From an uncultured Acidimicrobiales bacterium (GTDB taxonomy: Bacteria > Actinomycetota > Acidimicrobiia > Acidimicrobiales > SHLQ01), in contig CALHTF010000114.1 in assembly GCA_938038815.1 (NCBI GenBank), positions 1-35,799 on the forward strand: DNA of 35,799 bases. The letters are read 5' to 3'. Position 1 is the first letter of the stretch. The number at the start of each line of letters is the position of its first letter. This document shows positions 22,569-33,300 of this stretch, in pieces. The notes under the pieces are model-generated. The model was not told the origin of the DNA. It worked only from the letters and a program-made list of their open reading frames with translations, and made no database searches. The position numbers and the translations under genes were made by a program.

Positions 22569-25001
22569 TTGCGTGATCAAGACTCGTCCGCTGGTGTGCG
22601 CCGAGACGCCATCATCCGCCGGCTTCGCGCCGACGATTCCGCCACCCAATCGAGCTCGCTAGGTGCCACGTCGAGCACCGGCAACGAATCGTTGGCCGAA
22701 CTCCAACACCGGATCGAAACCCTCGAGGCGGCCCTCGATGCGGTGAAGAACGATTTCGCCCGCCAGCACGCCGACCACAACGCGTGGTTGGAACAGGTGG
22801 TGGCCGATCAACGAACCAACGGCGAAAACATCGTGCGTATGCAACGCCAGGTGAGCCGAATCCAAAAGCTCACGACCAAACCGGTCGAGGTTGCCCGGCG
22901 CGTCAAGCGACTTCCCAAGGCGCCGGCTCGCAAACTCAAGGCCCGCCAAACCACCAGAGAGATTCTCGAAACCGCGCCCCAGATCACCGCCGCCGAACTC
23001 GAGCGGCGGCGCGAGATCATCGCTGACTTCATTGCCGAAACCAGCGTGGCTGCCCCCTCGCCGGTGACCCCCGCGGCAACCACCGAGGCCGGGCCGACGA
23101 GCTTTGCGATCGATACCTCGACCGAACCACTCGTGACGGTCATCATTCCGGTCTACAACGCGATCGACGAAACACTGGGCTGTCTGCGGTCGCTCGCCGA
23201 ACGCGAGACCGGTGTGCCGTTCGAGGTTCTGATCGCCAACGATGCCAGCACCGATCCGCGCATCGACGAGCTGCGGGCCGTCGGCGGAATCCGGATCATC
23301 GATAACGAAACCAACCTCGGGTTCCTCGGCAACTGCAACAACGCCGCAACCCACGCCCAGGGCGAGTTCTTGTGGTTCCTCAACAGCGACACCGAGATCA
23401 CCAACGGTGCGCTCGACGCCTTGGTCGAAACGTTCGAGACCTTTCCGAATGCGGGTATCGCCGGCAGCAAGTTGTTGTACCCCGACGGTCGACTCCAAGA
23501 AGCGGGCGGCATCGTGTGGCGCGACGCCAGTGCATGGAACCTTGGCAAAGGCCAAGACCCGCACGACCCAGCGCTCAACTACGCCCGAGTCGCCGACTAT
23601 GTGTCGGGCGCCTCGATGCTCATCGGGAAAGATCTCTTCGCCGAGTTGGGGGGCTTCGATACGGCATTTGCTCCCGCCTACTACGAAGACACCGACCTGT
23701 GCCTACAGGTGGCGGCCATCGGCCACGATGTGGTGTACCAGCCCGGTTCGGTCGTGATCCACCACGAGGGTTCGTCCTACGACACCGCTGACAACGACGG
23801 CGAACATCTGGTGGAGAACCGCGAGGTGTTCTTCAAGAAGTGGTCGGCCACCCTTGCTGACCGCCGGGCCAACGGCGATCATCCCGAGCTCGAAAAAGAA
23901 CGCAAGATCGAACACCGCACGCTGGTGATCGATGCTCGGATGCTCAGCCCCGATCAGGACAGCGGCTCGCTGCGGATGACCAACCTGCTCAAAGCATTGG
24001 CCGCCGACGGGCACCGCTGCACCTTCCTGCCGAACAACCTGATCTGCGACGAGCCCTACGCCACCGTTTTGCGAAACCGGGGTGTCGAGGTTGTCGGCCG
24101 GCCCTTTGTCGACTCGGTTGGGGAGTTCCTCGCCATGCGGGGCGCCGAGTACGACGTGGTGATTCTCAGCCGACTCGAAGTCGCCGAGGTGCACCTATCG
24201 GGGGTGCGCCGCCATTGCCCGCAGGCCCACGTGGTGTTCGACACCGTCGACCTGCACTTCCTACGGCAGATCCGCGAGCGGGAAACGACCGGTTCGGTTT
24301 CGGGCGGCTTCGACCCCGATGTCACCCGCGACGCGGAGTTGGCGGCCATCGCCAGCGCCGACACCACCATCGTGTGTAGCTCGGCTGAGCAGGCCTTGTT
24401 GCGAGAACTCATGCCCGATTCAGCGATCGAGGTGCTGTCGAACATCCACGAGCCCGCGATGACTATCACCCCGGCCAAGGACCGCCACGGCATCTTGTTC
24501 GTCGGTGGGTTCGAACATCCGCCCAACCACGACGCGGTGGTCTGGTTTCTCGACGAGGTGTTCCCGTGGATTCTCGCCGAGCGCCCCGACACCACGCTGC
24601 ACATCGTCGGCAGCAAGATGACCGACAAAACGTGGGATCTCGCCGGACCTAACGTGGCCGTGCACGGCTACGTCGAAGATCTCGAACCCATGTACGAACA
24701 GTCTCGTGTGGCGATCGCCCCGCTTCGTTATGGTGCCGGCGTCAAGGGCAAGGTCACCCAGGCGTTGTCGAAGGGTGTCCCGTGTGTGGGCACGTCGATG
24801 GCGGTCGAAGGTACGGCGTTGCGGCATGACGAACACCTGTTGGTTGCCGACACGCCGGTGTCGTTTGCCGCTCATGTGATGTCGTTGCTCACCGACGATG
24901 ACCGCTGGGATCGCATCGCGGTCGGCGGGGCGAAGGCGATCACCGAAACCTTCGGCATAGCTCAGGCGAGCGAGCGGCTCCGCACGATCACTGGTCGATG
25001 A
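22569..25001 (+). CDS. Two-module glycosyltransferase: GT2 plus GT4
   Basis: An 810-residue protein. Residues about 40-110 look like a coiled coil (LAELQHRIETLEAALDAVKN) followed by a Lys/Arg-rich stretch. Residues about 185-430 are a GT2 domain: VTVIIPVYNAIDETL, IANDASTD, NLGFLGNCNNAA, the metal site FLNSDTEI, and acceptor base YYEDTDLCLQVAAIG. Residues about 448-808 are a GT4 GT-B domain with VIDARMLSPDQDSGS, FDTVDLHFLRQ, ILFVGGFEHPPNHDAV, and APLRYGAGVKGKVTQALSKG. The start is TTG 22569, supported by AAGGGTGAG upstream; GTG 22596 is an alternative. Its ATGA overlap with the next gene shows coupling. Two consecutive glycosyl transfers by one protein are likely. Confidence 0.9.
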   Translation: MRDQDSSAGVRRDAIIRRLRADDSATQSSSLGATSSTGNESLAELQHRIETLEAALDAVKNDFARQHADHNAWLEQVVADQRTNGENIVRMQRQVSRIQKLTTKPVEVARRVKRLPKAPARKLKARQTTREILETAPQITAAELERRREIIADFIAETSVAAPSPVTPAATTEAGPTSFAIDTSTEPLVTVIIPVYNAIDETLGCLRSLAERETGVPFEVLIANDASTDPRIDELRAVGGIRIIDNETNLGFLGNCNNAATHAQGEFLWFLNSDTEITNGALDALVETFETFPNAGIAGSKLLYPDGRLQEAGGIVWRDASAWNLGKGQDPHDPALNYARVADYVSGASMLIGKDLFAELGGFDTAFAPAYYEDTDLCLQVAAIGHDVVYQPGSVVIHHEGSSYDTADNDGEHLVENREVFFKKWSATLADRRANGDHPELEKERKIEHRTLVIDARMLSPDQDSGSLRMTNLLKALAADGHRCTFLPNNLICDEPYATVLRNRGVEVVGRPFVDSVGEFLAMRGAEYDVVILSRLEVAEVHLSGVRRHCPQAHVVFDTVDLHFLRQIRERETTGSVSGGFDPDVTRDAELAAIASADTTIVCSSAEQALLRELMPDSAIEVLSNIHEPAMTITPAKDRHGILFVGGFEHPPNHDAVVWFLDEVFPWILAERPDTTLHIVGSKMTDKTWDLAGPNVAVHGYVEDLEPMYEQSRVAIAPLRYGAGVKGKVTQALSKGVPCVGTSMAVEGTALRHDEHLLVADTPVSFAAHVMSLLTDDDRWDRIAVGGAKAITETFGIAQASERLRTITGR

Positions 25002-28000
25002 GCGCCATCATCATCACCGGCATGCACCGGTCCGGGTCGTCGATGGTGGCGCAGTCGCTGCAGCGTATGGGCCTGTACTTGGGTGCTGACGATGAGCTGA
25101 AAGCTGCCGCCGCCGACAATCCTGAAGGGTTCTTCGAGCACGACGAGTTGGTGGAGATCAGCGACCGGTTGCTCGACCTGGCCGGGGGAGCGTGGGACGT
25201 CGCGCCGGTGCCAGCCGTTTCTGGGCTTGGCGATGCTCGCTTCGCTGGCTCGGCCGAGCTGATCGAGCGGGCGACGCTCGCCCTTGGCGACTTGGCTGGC
25301 CCCAACGATTCGTGGGGTTGGAAAGATCCACGCATCAGCCTGTTATGGCCGGTGTGGCGTGAACTGGTGAACCGGGCCACCCCCGATGCCGCACTCCGAA
25401 CCGTGGTCACGGTTCGGAACCCGCTCGAGGTCGCGACGTCGCTTCACAAACGCAATGGCGTCTCGTACCGAGCCGGTCTGGCCCTGTGGTCGCAGTACTA
25501 CCGCTCGGTGCTCGACACGGTGCCGGAATCGGACCGCTTGCTCACCCACTACGAGGCGTACTTCACCAACGACGACGAACTCGCCCGGGTCGGTGCGTTC
25601 TGTGGTCTCGATTCACTCGAGACAGCGTCCACCAAGGCGACGCTTCGCCACAACCGCGCCGACGTATCGCTCGCCGAGGCTCGGGTCGATCCCGCCACCA
25701 TCTATCTGTACGAGCAGCTGTGCGCCGAGGCGCACTTCGAACCGCAGGCGCCGCAGTCGACCTCGGGGCGAGCCGATCGGCAAGCGCTGCAAGCCAGCGA
25801 ACTGCGCCAGCAAGTTCTCGATCGTAACGAGCGGGTTGCGTTTCTGGAATGGGAAAAGTCCGAGCTGCAGCGCCGGGTCGACGAACTCGAGAACCGGGTC
25901 GCCGACCTTGCTGTCGACCAGCGCTCGGCCACCGCACCGGTCAACCAAGGCGGCCCCGCTCGATTCCAGCGGGCGCTGGTCGTCGCGCCTCGGGCACCCG
26001 AATACGACCGCGACAGCGGATCCCAAGACATCGACTTGCTCATCGACTCGCTGCTCGAAGCAAAGTACGAAGTCACGTTCATCGGCGACCAGCCGGCCGA
26101 CAAGCTCCGCTACGAGAGCCGCCTGCGGGCCAAGGGTGTCGCTACCCACACCGGCCTCGACGGACGAGAGGCCATGTTGGCCGAGCAGCAGTTCGACGTC
26201 GCGGTGCTGGCGTTTTGGGAGCCGGCGAGTCGCTTCATCCCCGTTCTTCGATCGGTCTCGCCAAGCACCCGCATCTTGGTCAGCTCGATGGACCTGCACT
26301 TTGTGCGAGGAATCCGCCAGGCCGAATTGGCAGGTTCACTCCTCGACCACGCGTTTGGGCGCGACATCGCCGCCGAGCTCAACACGTACCGGGCCGCCGA
26401 TGGCGTGATCACGGTCAGCGAACGCGAACGAGACATGTTGAGCCGGTTGCTCGATTCGGACCGGATCTACGCGGTCCCACTCGCCGAAGATGTCCCCGGC
26501 TCAGATATCGCAGTCGGCGACCGGTCGGGCATGTTTTTTGTCGGCAACTTCCGTCATCTGCCGAACGCCGAAGCGGTCGAGTATCTGTGCGAGTCGGTGT
26601 TGCCTGAGGTCGACCCTCAGGTTCGGGCCGCCCACCCGCTGGCGGTCGCTGGCAACCGGCTCGAAGAGAACGAATCGCTGAACGACCTGCTCGACCAGAC
26701 CGACCACGCCACCGCACTCGGGTGGGTGCCGAGCATCGAGGAGCACCTGCATTCGGCTCGCGTCGTGGTCGTTCCGCTGCTGCACGGCGCCGGCGTGAAG
26801 CGCAAGGTGCTCCAGGCCATGTTGGCCGGCACCCCGGTGGTGACCACCTCGGTCGGAGCCGAAGGCCTCGACCTGGTCAATGGCAAACACGCCGTCGTTG
26901 CCGACGATGAAGCCGGGCTAGCCGCCGGACTCGAACGGCTGTTGACCGACGACGATTTCTGGCGCCGCCTCGCGACCCAAGGCCGCGAACACGTGCGGGT
27001 TCGTCATCACCCCGACGTCATCAAGCCCCGCATCATCGATGTGGTGAATCGCACGAGCGCTTCGCCCCCAAACAAGGTGCGGGTTCCCGAAACCGAACCG
27101 GTCGACGCCGCGGCGCACACGTTGCTGGGCGGGGGAGCGGTTGCAGCCGCTCTGGGTCGAGCGAACACCGATGCCCAGGTGCTGAGCCAGACCACCGTCG
27201 TCCACGTTTTCGGCACCGAGTCCGACTGCCAGGAGTGCACGGTCGACGAGTTGGCGATTCGGTTGGTCGAGGCCGGTGTGGACTTCGGCGAGGTGTGGCT
27301 CTTCGACGACGTTGACGACGTCATCCCGTTGTCGCTTGGCCCGCTGGCGCCCGAGCCCTGGGTGGTCGTGGTGGCTACGTCCGAACTCGGGTCGGCGGTC
27401 GGCGAACGGTTGCATGCCGCTGGCTCCCTCGTGTACATCGACGCCGACGTTGCGGTGTGGGCGCCGGGCCCATCGGGCCCTAGTGCCCATGCACCAGTGG
27501 CTGATGTGGTCGTTCGCAGCGCGACCGAACAACCGGTACCCGACCATCTGCTCGCCGCGTTGGCGACCTCGCAGAGCTACCGGGTTGTGGTCGACGAGGC
27601 CGATCGCCCGGGTAAGACCATCGACATCTCGGTGGTCGTCGACCCCAACGCAATCGTGCCGGTTGGGTTCTTGGACCGGTACCTCCCGCTGCACGAAGCC
27701 CTCGGAGCTTCGACCAGCCAACCAACCCATGCCAGTGATCTGACCTGGGCGCCGCCGATCACCCGGTCGCACACCGGCACCGTCGCCCGCGTGCTCTTGG
27801 CCTCGACCCCGATGCCGCTGACCGTCTCGACGGGGGCGGATCCCGACGGCGAAGTGCTGCTGATCGACGCGGTGCCGATCTGGCTACAGGAACCACTCGA
27901 TCCCACGGTTACCGCCGACAACGATCCGCTCGACTACAGCGATGTGGTGGCCGCCGTGGTGGACATCGAAGGCGCGCTCTCGCGTCACGACCGGGTGGTG

Positions 28001-29788
28001 ATGGCAACCCCGCCCCGGCTCAGCGTGGCGATCAGTACCTATGGGCGGCCCGAGTTGCTCGCTGAGGCGCTCGAGGGGTTCTGTCACCAAACGGTCGACC
28101 CGAACAGCTTCGACGTGGTCGTTATCGACGATGGAACCGACGGGCCGGCCGCCGCGGGGAACCAGGCAATCCTCGCCAAATACGCCGACCGGCTGTCGCT
28201 CACTGCGGTGCGCATCGCCCACGCGGGCCGCAGCGCGGCGAAGAACCACGCAGTGATGTTGGCCCAAGGCGACATCGTGTTGTTGTTCGACGACGACGAC
28301 CGTCCCGCCCCCGACCTCATCGCCGAACATCTGGAAGCCCACATCGCCCAGGGCGAAGAGTCGGTGGCCGTGCTCGGCTACACCGGCTGGGCCGACGAAC
28401 TCGATGTCTCACCCTTGATGCGGTTTGTCACCGACGTCGACCGGTTGCTGTTTGCGTACTCGGCGCTTGAAGACGGCGACGTACTCGACTGGAAGGGCTT
28501 CTGGGAAGGCCGAATTTCGTGTAAGCGTTCGCTGCTTCTGCGGTACGGGCTCCATGACGAACGGCTCAACTACTCGATCGATGTGGAGATGAGCCGCCGG
28601 TTGGCGAACCGAGGCCTTTCGGTGATCTACCGCGAGTCGGCCCGCAGCGTGATGGCCCGCCCGCTCGACTTCGCCGACTTCGCCAAACGGTCAGAAGCCA
28701 AGGGCCGGTCGCGAGCCGAGATGGTAGCGCTGCATCCCCACGACCAAGAGTTGTGGGACTACGTCGGCGCCGACCGTTCGATCGCCCGTTGGGAAGCCAC
28801 CAAACACTTGTTGCCTGCCGCGTTGGTTGAAGTGGACGAGATTGGTGCCAAGGCCGACGCCGGGGTCGCCGACGAAACCGAGCTGTTCTTCGCCTACCGG
28901 ACGGTTTTTCGGATGCTGGGCGACAAGGGGTTTGTCGAACGGCTCGACGAATTGGCAAACACACCGACCAGCGAACTCTCGTTGACCGGGCGCACCGAAC
29001 TGGCCGCCACGCCGATCGCCCGATCGGCCACCGCCCTCGTGCCATCGCAGCCCGAACTCTCGGTGGTGATCCCGGTGTGGAGCCGCACTCCCGAGTTGGC
29101 CGACATGGCCCAGAAGGCGATCCGGCAGTGTCGCAAGAATGCTCAGGTCGCTACCGAGATCATCGTGATCGAAAACGATTCGCCCGTGCGGCGCGAGTAT
29201 CCGGCGCGGGTGATCGTGAACCCGACCAACGTCGGGGTGTCCAAAGCGTGGAACCAAGGGATCGCGGCAGCGACCGCCCCGGTCATCGTGGTGATGAACA
29301 GCGACTGCTTTGTCGAGCCCGGGTGGGATGTCGAGTTGCTGGCTGCGGTTCGCGACCCCGACACCGGCGAATTCTTCCGACGGATTGCGTTTCCCTACAC
29401 CGATCACGGCGACAGCGAAGGATTCGTGCAACCCGATCAAGGCGGAACCGCCGGATGGTGCTTTGCTCTTTCCCGTCAACTGTTCGACCAGCTCGGTCCG
29501 TTCGACGAATCGTTCTCGCCCGCCTTCGGCGAGGACACCGACTATTGGCACCGCGCCTGGGAGGCCGGGGTCGAGTTGTCGCCGGTACCCGCTGCCCGGG
29601 TCACCCACCATCGCCGCCAGACCACCGGGCTCGACGCTCACACTGATTGGCTCCTGCAAGGTCACCGCTACAAGTACGGATGGAAGCACGGTGTCGACCC
29701 GCATCGGGCGCCGCCGTACTACAACCGCGAGATCGTCGAGTTTGTGCGCAACCCACCAGCTCCAGACTCCGGGGAGGTCGCGGAGTGA
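24998..29788 (+). CDS. 1596-aa fusion: sulfotransferase - GT4 - unknown - GT2 - GT2
   Basis: Four enzyme modules in one chain. Residues 1-230: PAPS-dependent sulfotransferase with 5'-phosphosulfate loop GMHRSGSS (8-15) and 3'-phosphate motif R140-x7-S148 in VRNPLEVATSL. Residues about 260-305: coiled coil (LEWEKSELQRRVDELENR). Residues about 320-690: GT4 domain related to that of the previous gene (MFFVGNFRHLPNAEAV, PLLHGAGVKRKVLQAMLAG). Residues about 690-1004 match nothing I recognise. Residues about 1005-1220: GT2 with VAISTYGRPELL, VIDDGTDG, LLFDDDDRPAPDLI. Residues about 1350-1590: second GT2 with VVIPVWSRTPEL, NPTNVGVSKAWNQGI, MNSDCFVEPGW, FGEDTDYWHRAWEAG. It starts by ATGA overlap and ends by GTGA overlap with neighbours. 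It probably builds and sulfates a repeating unit. Confidence 0.92.
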   Translation: MSAIIITGMHRSGSSMVAQSLQRMGLYLGADDELKAAAADNPEGFFEHDELVEISDRLLDLAGGAWDVAPVPAVSGLGDARFAGSAELIERATLALGDLAGPNDSWGWKDPRISLLWPVWRELVNRATPDAALRTVVTVRNPLEVATSLHKRNGVSYRAGLALWSQYYRSVLDTVPESDRLLTHYEAYFTNDDELARVGAFCGLDSLETASTKATLRHNRADVSLAEARVDPATIYLYEQLCAEAHFEPQAPQSTSGRADRQALQASELRQQVLDRNERVAFLEWEKSELQRRVDELENRVADLAVDQRSATAPVNQGGPARFQRALVVAPRAPEYDRDSGSQDIDLLIDSLLEAKYEVTFIGDQPADKLRYESRLRAKGVATHTGLDGREAMLAEQQFDVAVLAFWEPASRFIPVLRSVSPSTRILVSSMDLHFVRGIRQAELAGSLLDHAFGRDIAAELNTYRAADGVITVSERERDMLSRLLDSDRIYAVPLAEDVPGSDIAVGDRSGMFFVGNFRHLPNAEAVEYLCESVLPEVDPQVRAAHPLAVAGNRLEENESLNDLLDQTDHATALGWVPSIEEHLHSARVVVVPLLHGAGVKRKVLQAMLAGTPVVTTSVGAEGLDLVNGKHAVVADDEAGLAAGLERLLTDDDFWRRLATQGREHVRVRHHPDVIKPRIIDVVNRTSASPPNKVRVPETEPVDAAAHTLLGGGAVAAALGRANTDAQVLSQTTVVHVFGTESDCQECTVDELAIRLVEAGVDFGEVWLFDDVDDVIPLSLGPLAPEPWVVVVATSELGSAVGERLHAAGSLVYIDADVAVWAPGPSGPSAHAPVADVVVRSATEQPVPDHLLAALATSQSYRVVVDEADRPGKTIDISVVVDPNAIVPVGFLDRYLPLHEALGASTSQPTHASDLTWAPPITRSHTGTVARVLLASTPMPLTVSTGADPDGEVLLIDAVPIWLQEPLDPTVTADNDPLDYSDVVAAVVDIEGALSRHDRVVMATPPRLSVAISTYGRPELLAEALEGFCHQTVDPNSFDVVVIDDGTDGPAAAGNQAILAKYADRLSLTAVRIAHAGRSAAKNHAVMLAQGDIVLLFDDDDRPAPDLIAEHLEAHIAQGEESVAVLGYTGWADELDVSPLMRFVTDVDRLLFAYSALEDGDVLDWKGFWEGRISCKRSLLLRYGLHDERLNYSIDVEMSRRLANRGLSVIYRESARSVMARPLDFADFAKRSEAKGRSRAEMVALHPHDQELWDYVGADRSIARWEATKHLLPAALVEVDEIGAKADAGVADETELFFAYRTVFRMLGDKGFVERLDELANTPTSELSLTGRTELAATPIARSATALVPSQPELSVVIPVWSRTPELADMAQKAIRQCRKNAQVATEIIVIENDSPVRREYPARVIVNPTNVGVSKAWNQGIAAATAPVIVVMNSDCFVEPGWDVELLAAVRDPDTGEFFRRIAFPYTDHGDSEGFVQPDQGGTAGWCFALSRQLFDQLGPFDESFSPAFGEDTDYWHRAWEAGVELSPVPAARVTHHRRQTTGLDAHTDWLLQGHRYKYGWKHGVDPHRAPPYYNREIVEFVRNPPAPDSGEVAE

Positions 29789-30372
29789 GCGGGTTGGTCT
29801 TTGGGATTGGACTCAACAAAACCGCCACGTCGACCCTCGACGCGGCGATGTCGACCTTGGGGTTTCGAAGCCTTCACTGGGGTGGTCCAGCCATTCGCCA
29901 GCGTATCGAGCGGGCGATGGTCGAGCGGCGTCCGATGCTCGACGGACTCGACACCGAGTACGAGATGTTCAGCGACATCTTGGCGATCGCCCAGTACTTC
30001 GATGTGCTCGATCGGCAGTACCCGGGATCGAAGTTCATCTACACCGTTCGCGACATCGACGACTGGATCGACAGCCGACGCCGTCATGTCGAAAAGAACC
30101 AGCAGCGGGCCGAGGCCGGCGAGTACACCGGCAACTTCACGGTGGTCGAACCCGACAAGTGGCGCCACGAGTGGACGGCCCACGAGTCGTTCGTGCGAAC
30201 CTTCTTCGCCGAGCGAGACGATCTGTTGACGATCGATCTCACAACCGAATCTTCCTGGGAACGGCTGTGTGAGTTTGTGGAACGGCCAGTACCCGACGAA
30301 GCTTTCCCATGGGCCAACAAATACCAGCCGTTTACCCCGGCTGATCCCTCTACCTCCTCAGGAGCCCAGTAA
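29785..30372 (+). CDS. Stand-alone sulfotransferase
   Basis: A 195-residue PAPS-dependent sulfotransferase-fold protein. The 5'-phosphosulfate loop is GIGLNKTATST (residues 7-17), and the 3'-phosphate-binding Arg and Ser are R89 and S97 in VRDIDDWIDSRR. It resembles the small family 3-like sulfotransferases that modify carbohydrates. GTG 29785 overlaps the previous stop (GTGA); the frame extends 46 codons upstream only inside that gene. The next start is 3 nt after its stop. The donor PAPS is presumably made elsewhere, since no PAPS synthesis gene is present here. The sulfated position is unknown. Confidence 0.85.
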   Translation: MSGLVFGIGLNKTATSTLDAAMSTLGFRSLHWGGPAIRQRIERAMVERRPMLDGLDTEYEMFSDILAIAQYFDVLDRQYPGSKFIYTVRDIDDWIDSRRRHVEKNQQRAEAGEYTGNFTVVEPDKWRHEWTAHESFVRTFFAERDDLLTIDLTTESSWERLCEFVERPVPDEAFPWANKYQPFTPADPSTSSGAQ

Positions 30373-30375
30373 CCA

Positions 30376-33300
30376 ATGTTCCCCTTCTGGGATGCGGCGC
30401 TGAAACCGTTGCTTCAGGCGATCGACGCCAAACGAGTAGTCGAAATCGGAGCGCTGGCGGGCGAGAACACCGAGTTGTTGCTGACCGCATTGGGTGCCGA
30501 CGCCGAGCTGCACGTGATCGATCCGTTGCCCCAGTTCGACCCCGAAGAGCACCGGGCAAAATTTGGCGGGCACTACATTTTCCACCAAGACCTCAGCCAC
30601 AACGTCCTTCCCGACCTACCCGCGATGGACGCCGCGCTGATCGACGGCGACCACAACTGGTACACCGTGTACCACGAGCTGAAAATGTTGGCGGCCAGCG
30701 CCAAGCGCGACGGCAAACCCCTGCCGCTGATGTTGATGCACGATGTGTCGTGGCCCTATGGCCGACGCGATCTGTATTACGCCCCGGAACAGATTCCCGA
30801 AGAGTTCCGCCAGCCTTACGCACAAGGCGGGATCCGGCCCAACCGGTCCGAGCTGGCACCCAACGGCGGGTTGAACCTCACGATGTACAACGCCACCCAC
30901 GAGGGTGGCGAACGCAACGGGGTCATGACCGGCCTCGACGACTTCGTTGCCGAACACGATCAACCGCTCCAGGTGCTGGTGTTGCCGGTGTACTTCGGGT
31001 TGGCGATCGTGGCCGAGCGGTCGCTGCTCGATGCACATCCGCAACTGGTCGCTGAACTTGAGCGACTCGAGAGCGGCGATGGCTGGCGAGACCTAGCGGT
31101 GATGACCGAGGACCATCGGCTGAAGTCGGCGGTGTTCACCCATTCGGTGCAGGCGTACCGCGGTCGACTGTACGACCACGCGACCACCCGGTATCTCAAG
31201 ACGGTGAAGAGCGCGTTGGTCAACGACCATTACATCGAGCATGAGAGTCGTCTCGAACACCTGATGACCTGCATCGAGCGCAAGGCCCAGCCCACGCCGC
31301 GGGTTCTGCGCGACCCGGTGCGCGGCAATCACGCCGACATGCGCGAACTTCGTGCTGCTCGCGACAGCGGGGGAGCGGCCGGGTTTTACCCGTGGGTGGC
31401 GAGCGGCCGCCGTCGCCTCGACCGCCTGCACGACGAACTCGATCAGCTCCGCGAGAACAAGGTGGCGGGCGACTATGTCGACGTTCATCCCGGCCGCGGT
31501 GGAACGGCCACCTTTTTGCGGGCGTTCCTCGATGCCTACGACATCCGCGAAACCAACGTGTATGTGGTCGATGCCTTCGGGATTGTTCCGGCCACCGACG
31601 ATCCCGATGAGTGGCTGCCCGACCTCAACATCGTGCGCGACTGCTTCGACCGGTTCGAGTTGCTCGACGATCGGGTTAAGTTCGCCCAAGGCGAGTTGCC
31701 CGACGCCATTGCGAACGAGCCGGTCGACGAGATCGCCCTGCTGCGGATCGGGGCGCACACCGCCGACCAAGCCAAGGCGGCGATGGAGACCCTGTTCCCG
31801 CGTGTGGTGACCGGGGGAACAATCTTCGTCGACTCGACCAACCCCAACGTCGCCACCACCGTGCGCGGCTACCTGGAAGCGGTCGGCGCCGACGAGTCGC
31901 TGCAACTGCTCGACGAGGAAGGGCTGGTGTGGACCAAGACCGCCGAAGCCCAACCGGGCCGAACCTCGATGGACAACCCGCGTACTCCGCAGCTCGCGGC
32001 GGCGCTACCCGACACCAAGGTTGCGCTCACGATCATCGTGGTGTTCTACGAGATGAGCCGGGAAGCCAAGCGAACGCTGCACTCGCTGTCGCGGGCCTAC
32101 CAACAGGACTTGGATGGGGTGACCTATGAGGTCATCGCCATCGACAACGGGTCGAGCGACGAACAGCGATTGACCGAGGAGTTCGTTACGTCGTTCGGTC
32201 CGGAGTTCCGCCTGATCGACTTTGCCGACCGAGCCACCCCGACCCCGGTGACCGCCTTGGCCCATGGGCTCACCGAAGCCCGCGGTTCGTCGATTGCGTT
32301 CATGATCGACGGCGCCCACGTGTTGACCCCAAAGGTGCTGTCGCTCGGCCTGCAGGCCCTGGCGACCTACGAGCCGGCGATCGTTGCCACCCAGCAGTGG
32401 TACGTGGGGCCGGGGCAACAACACGACTCGATGCTGTCGGGGTACGACGGCGCCTACGAAGATCGACTCTTCGAAGCGATCGACTGGCCGTCCGACGGCT
32501 ACAAGCTGTTCGACATCGGTAGCTTCATCGGCGACCGAGACTGGTTCGACGGGATCAGCGAAAGCAACTGCCTGTTCGTCGACCGCAAGGTGCTCGAACA
32601 AGCGGGCGGGTTCGACGGCAGCTTCGATATTGCGGGTGGATCGTTCGCCAACCTCGACCTGTACGAACGTTTGGGGTCGACCCCGGGTGTTACCGTGGCC
32701 AGCATTTTGGGCGAAGGGTCGTTCCACCAGATTCACGGCGGGGTTACTACCAACAACAGCGAGGTCGACCGTCGAGGCGCCGAACTTGCCGACTATCGCG
32801 ACGAATACCGGGCACTGCGAGGCCGCGACTTCACCGGACCGGGAAAACCTATTCACTTTGTTGGTTCGTTGTTCGGACGCTCCAAGCGCACGAAGCCCCG
32901 GCGCATGACGTCGCCCGAGCTCTACGGCAACGCGCTACAAGATGGCCCAGACGGCCGTCCCTCGGTGGGCATTGCGATGCCCGACGAACTCAAGGCGGCG
33001 TTCACTGAGTCGTACTGGAACTCCATGGAGTGGCGCGAAGCCAAATGGATGGGCAAGGTTGTTCACCGCAGCCCAACCGACCTTTGGGCGTATCAAGAGA
33101 TTCTCGCCGAGGTGAAGCCCGACTATGTGATCGAGGTCGGTACCTCCGGTGGTGGCCGGGCCTGGTTCCTCGCCAGCATCTGCGACCTGGTTGGCCATGG
33201 TCACGTGATTTCGATCGGGCCGGAGTCGCCCGCCAACCTGTGGGAGCACGACCGCATCGACTACGTGATCGACGATCCGTTTGCCCCTGAAACGATCGAA

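Noticed and set aside
28691..29704. Long - strand open frame of 337 codons
   Set aside because: Antisense to the GT2 modules of the megaenzyme, which have clear catalytic motifs.
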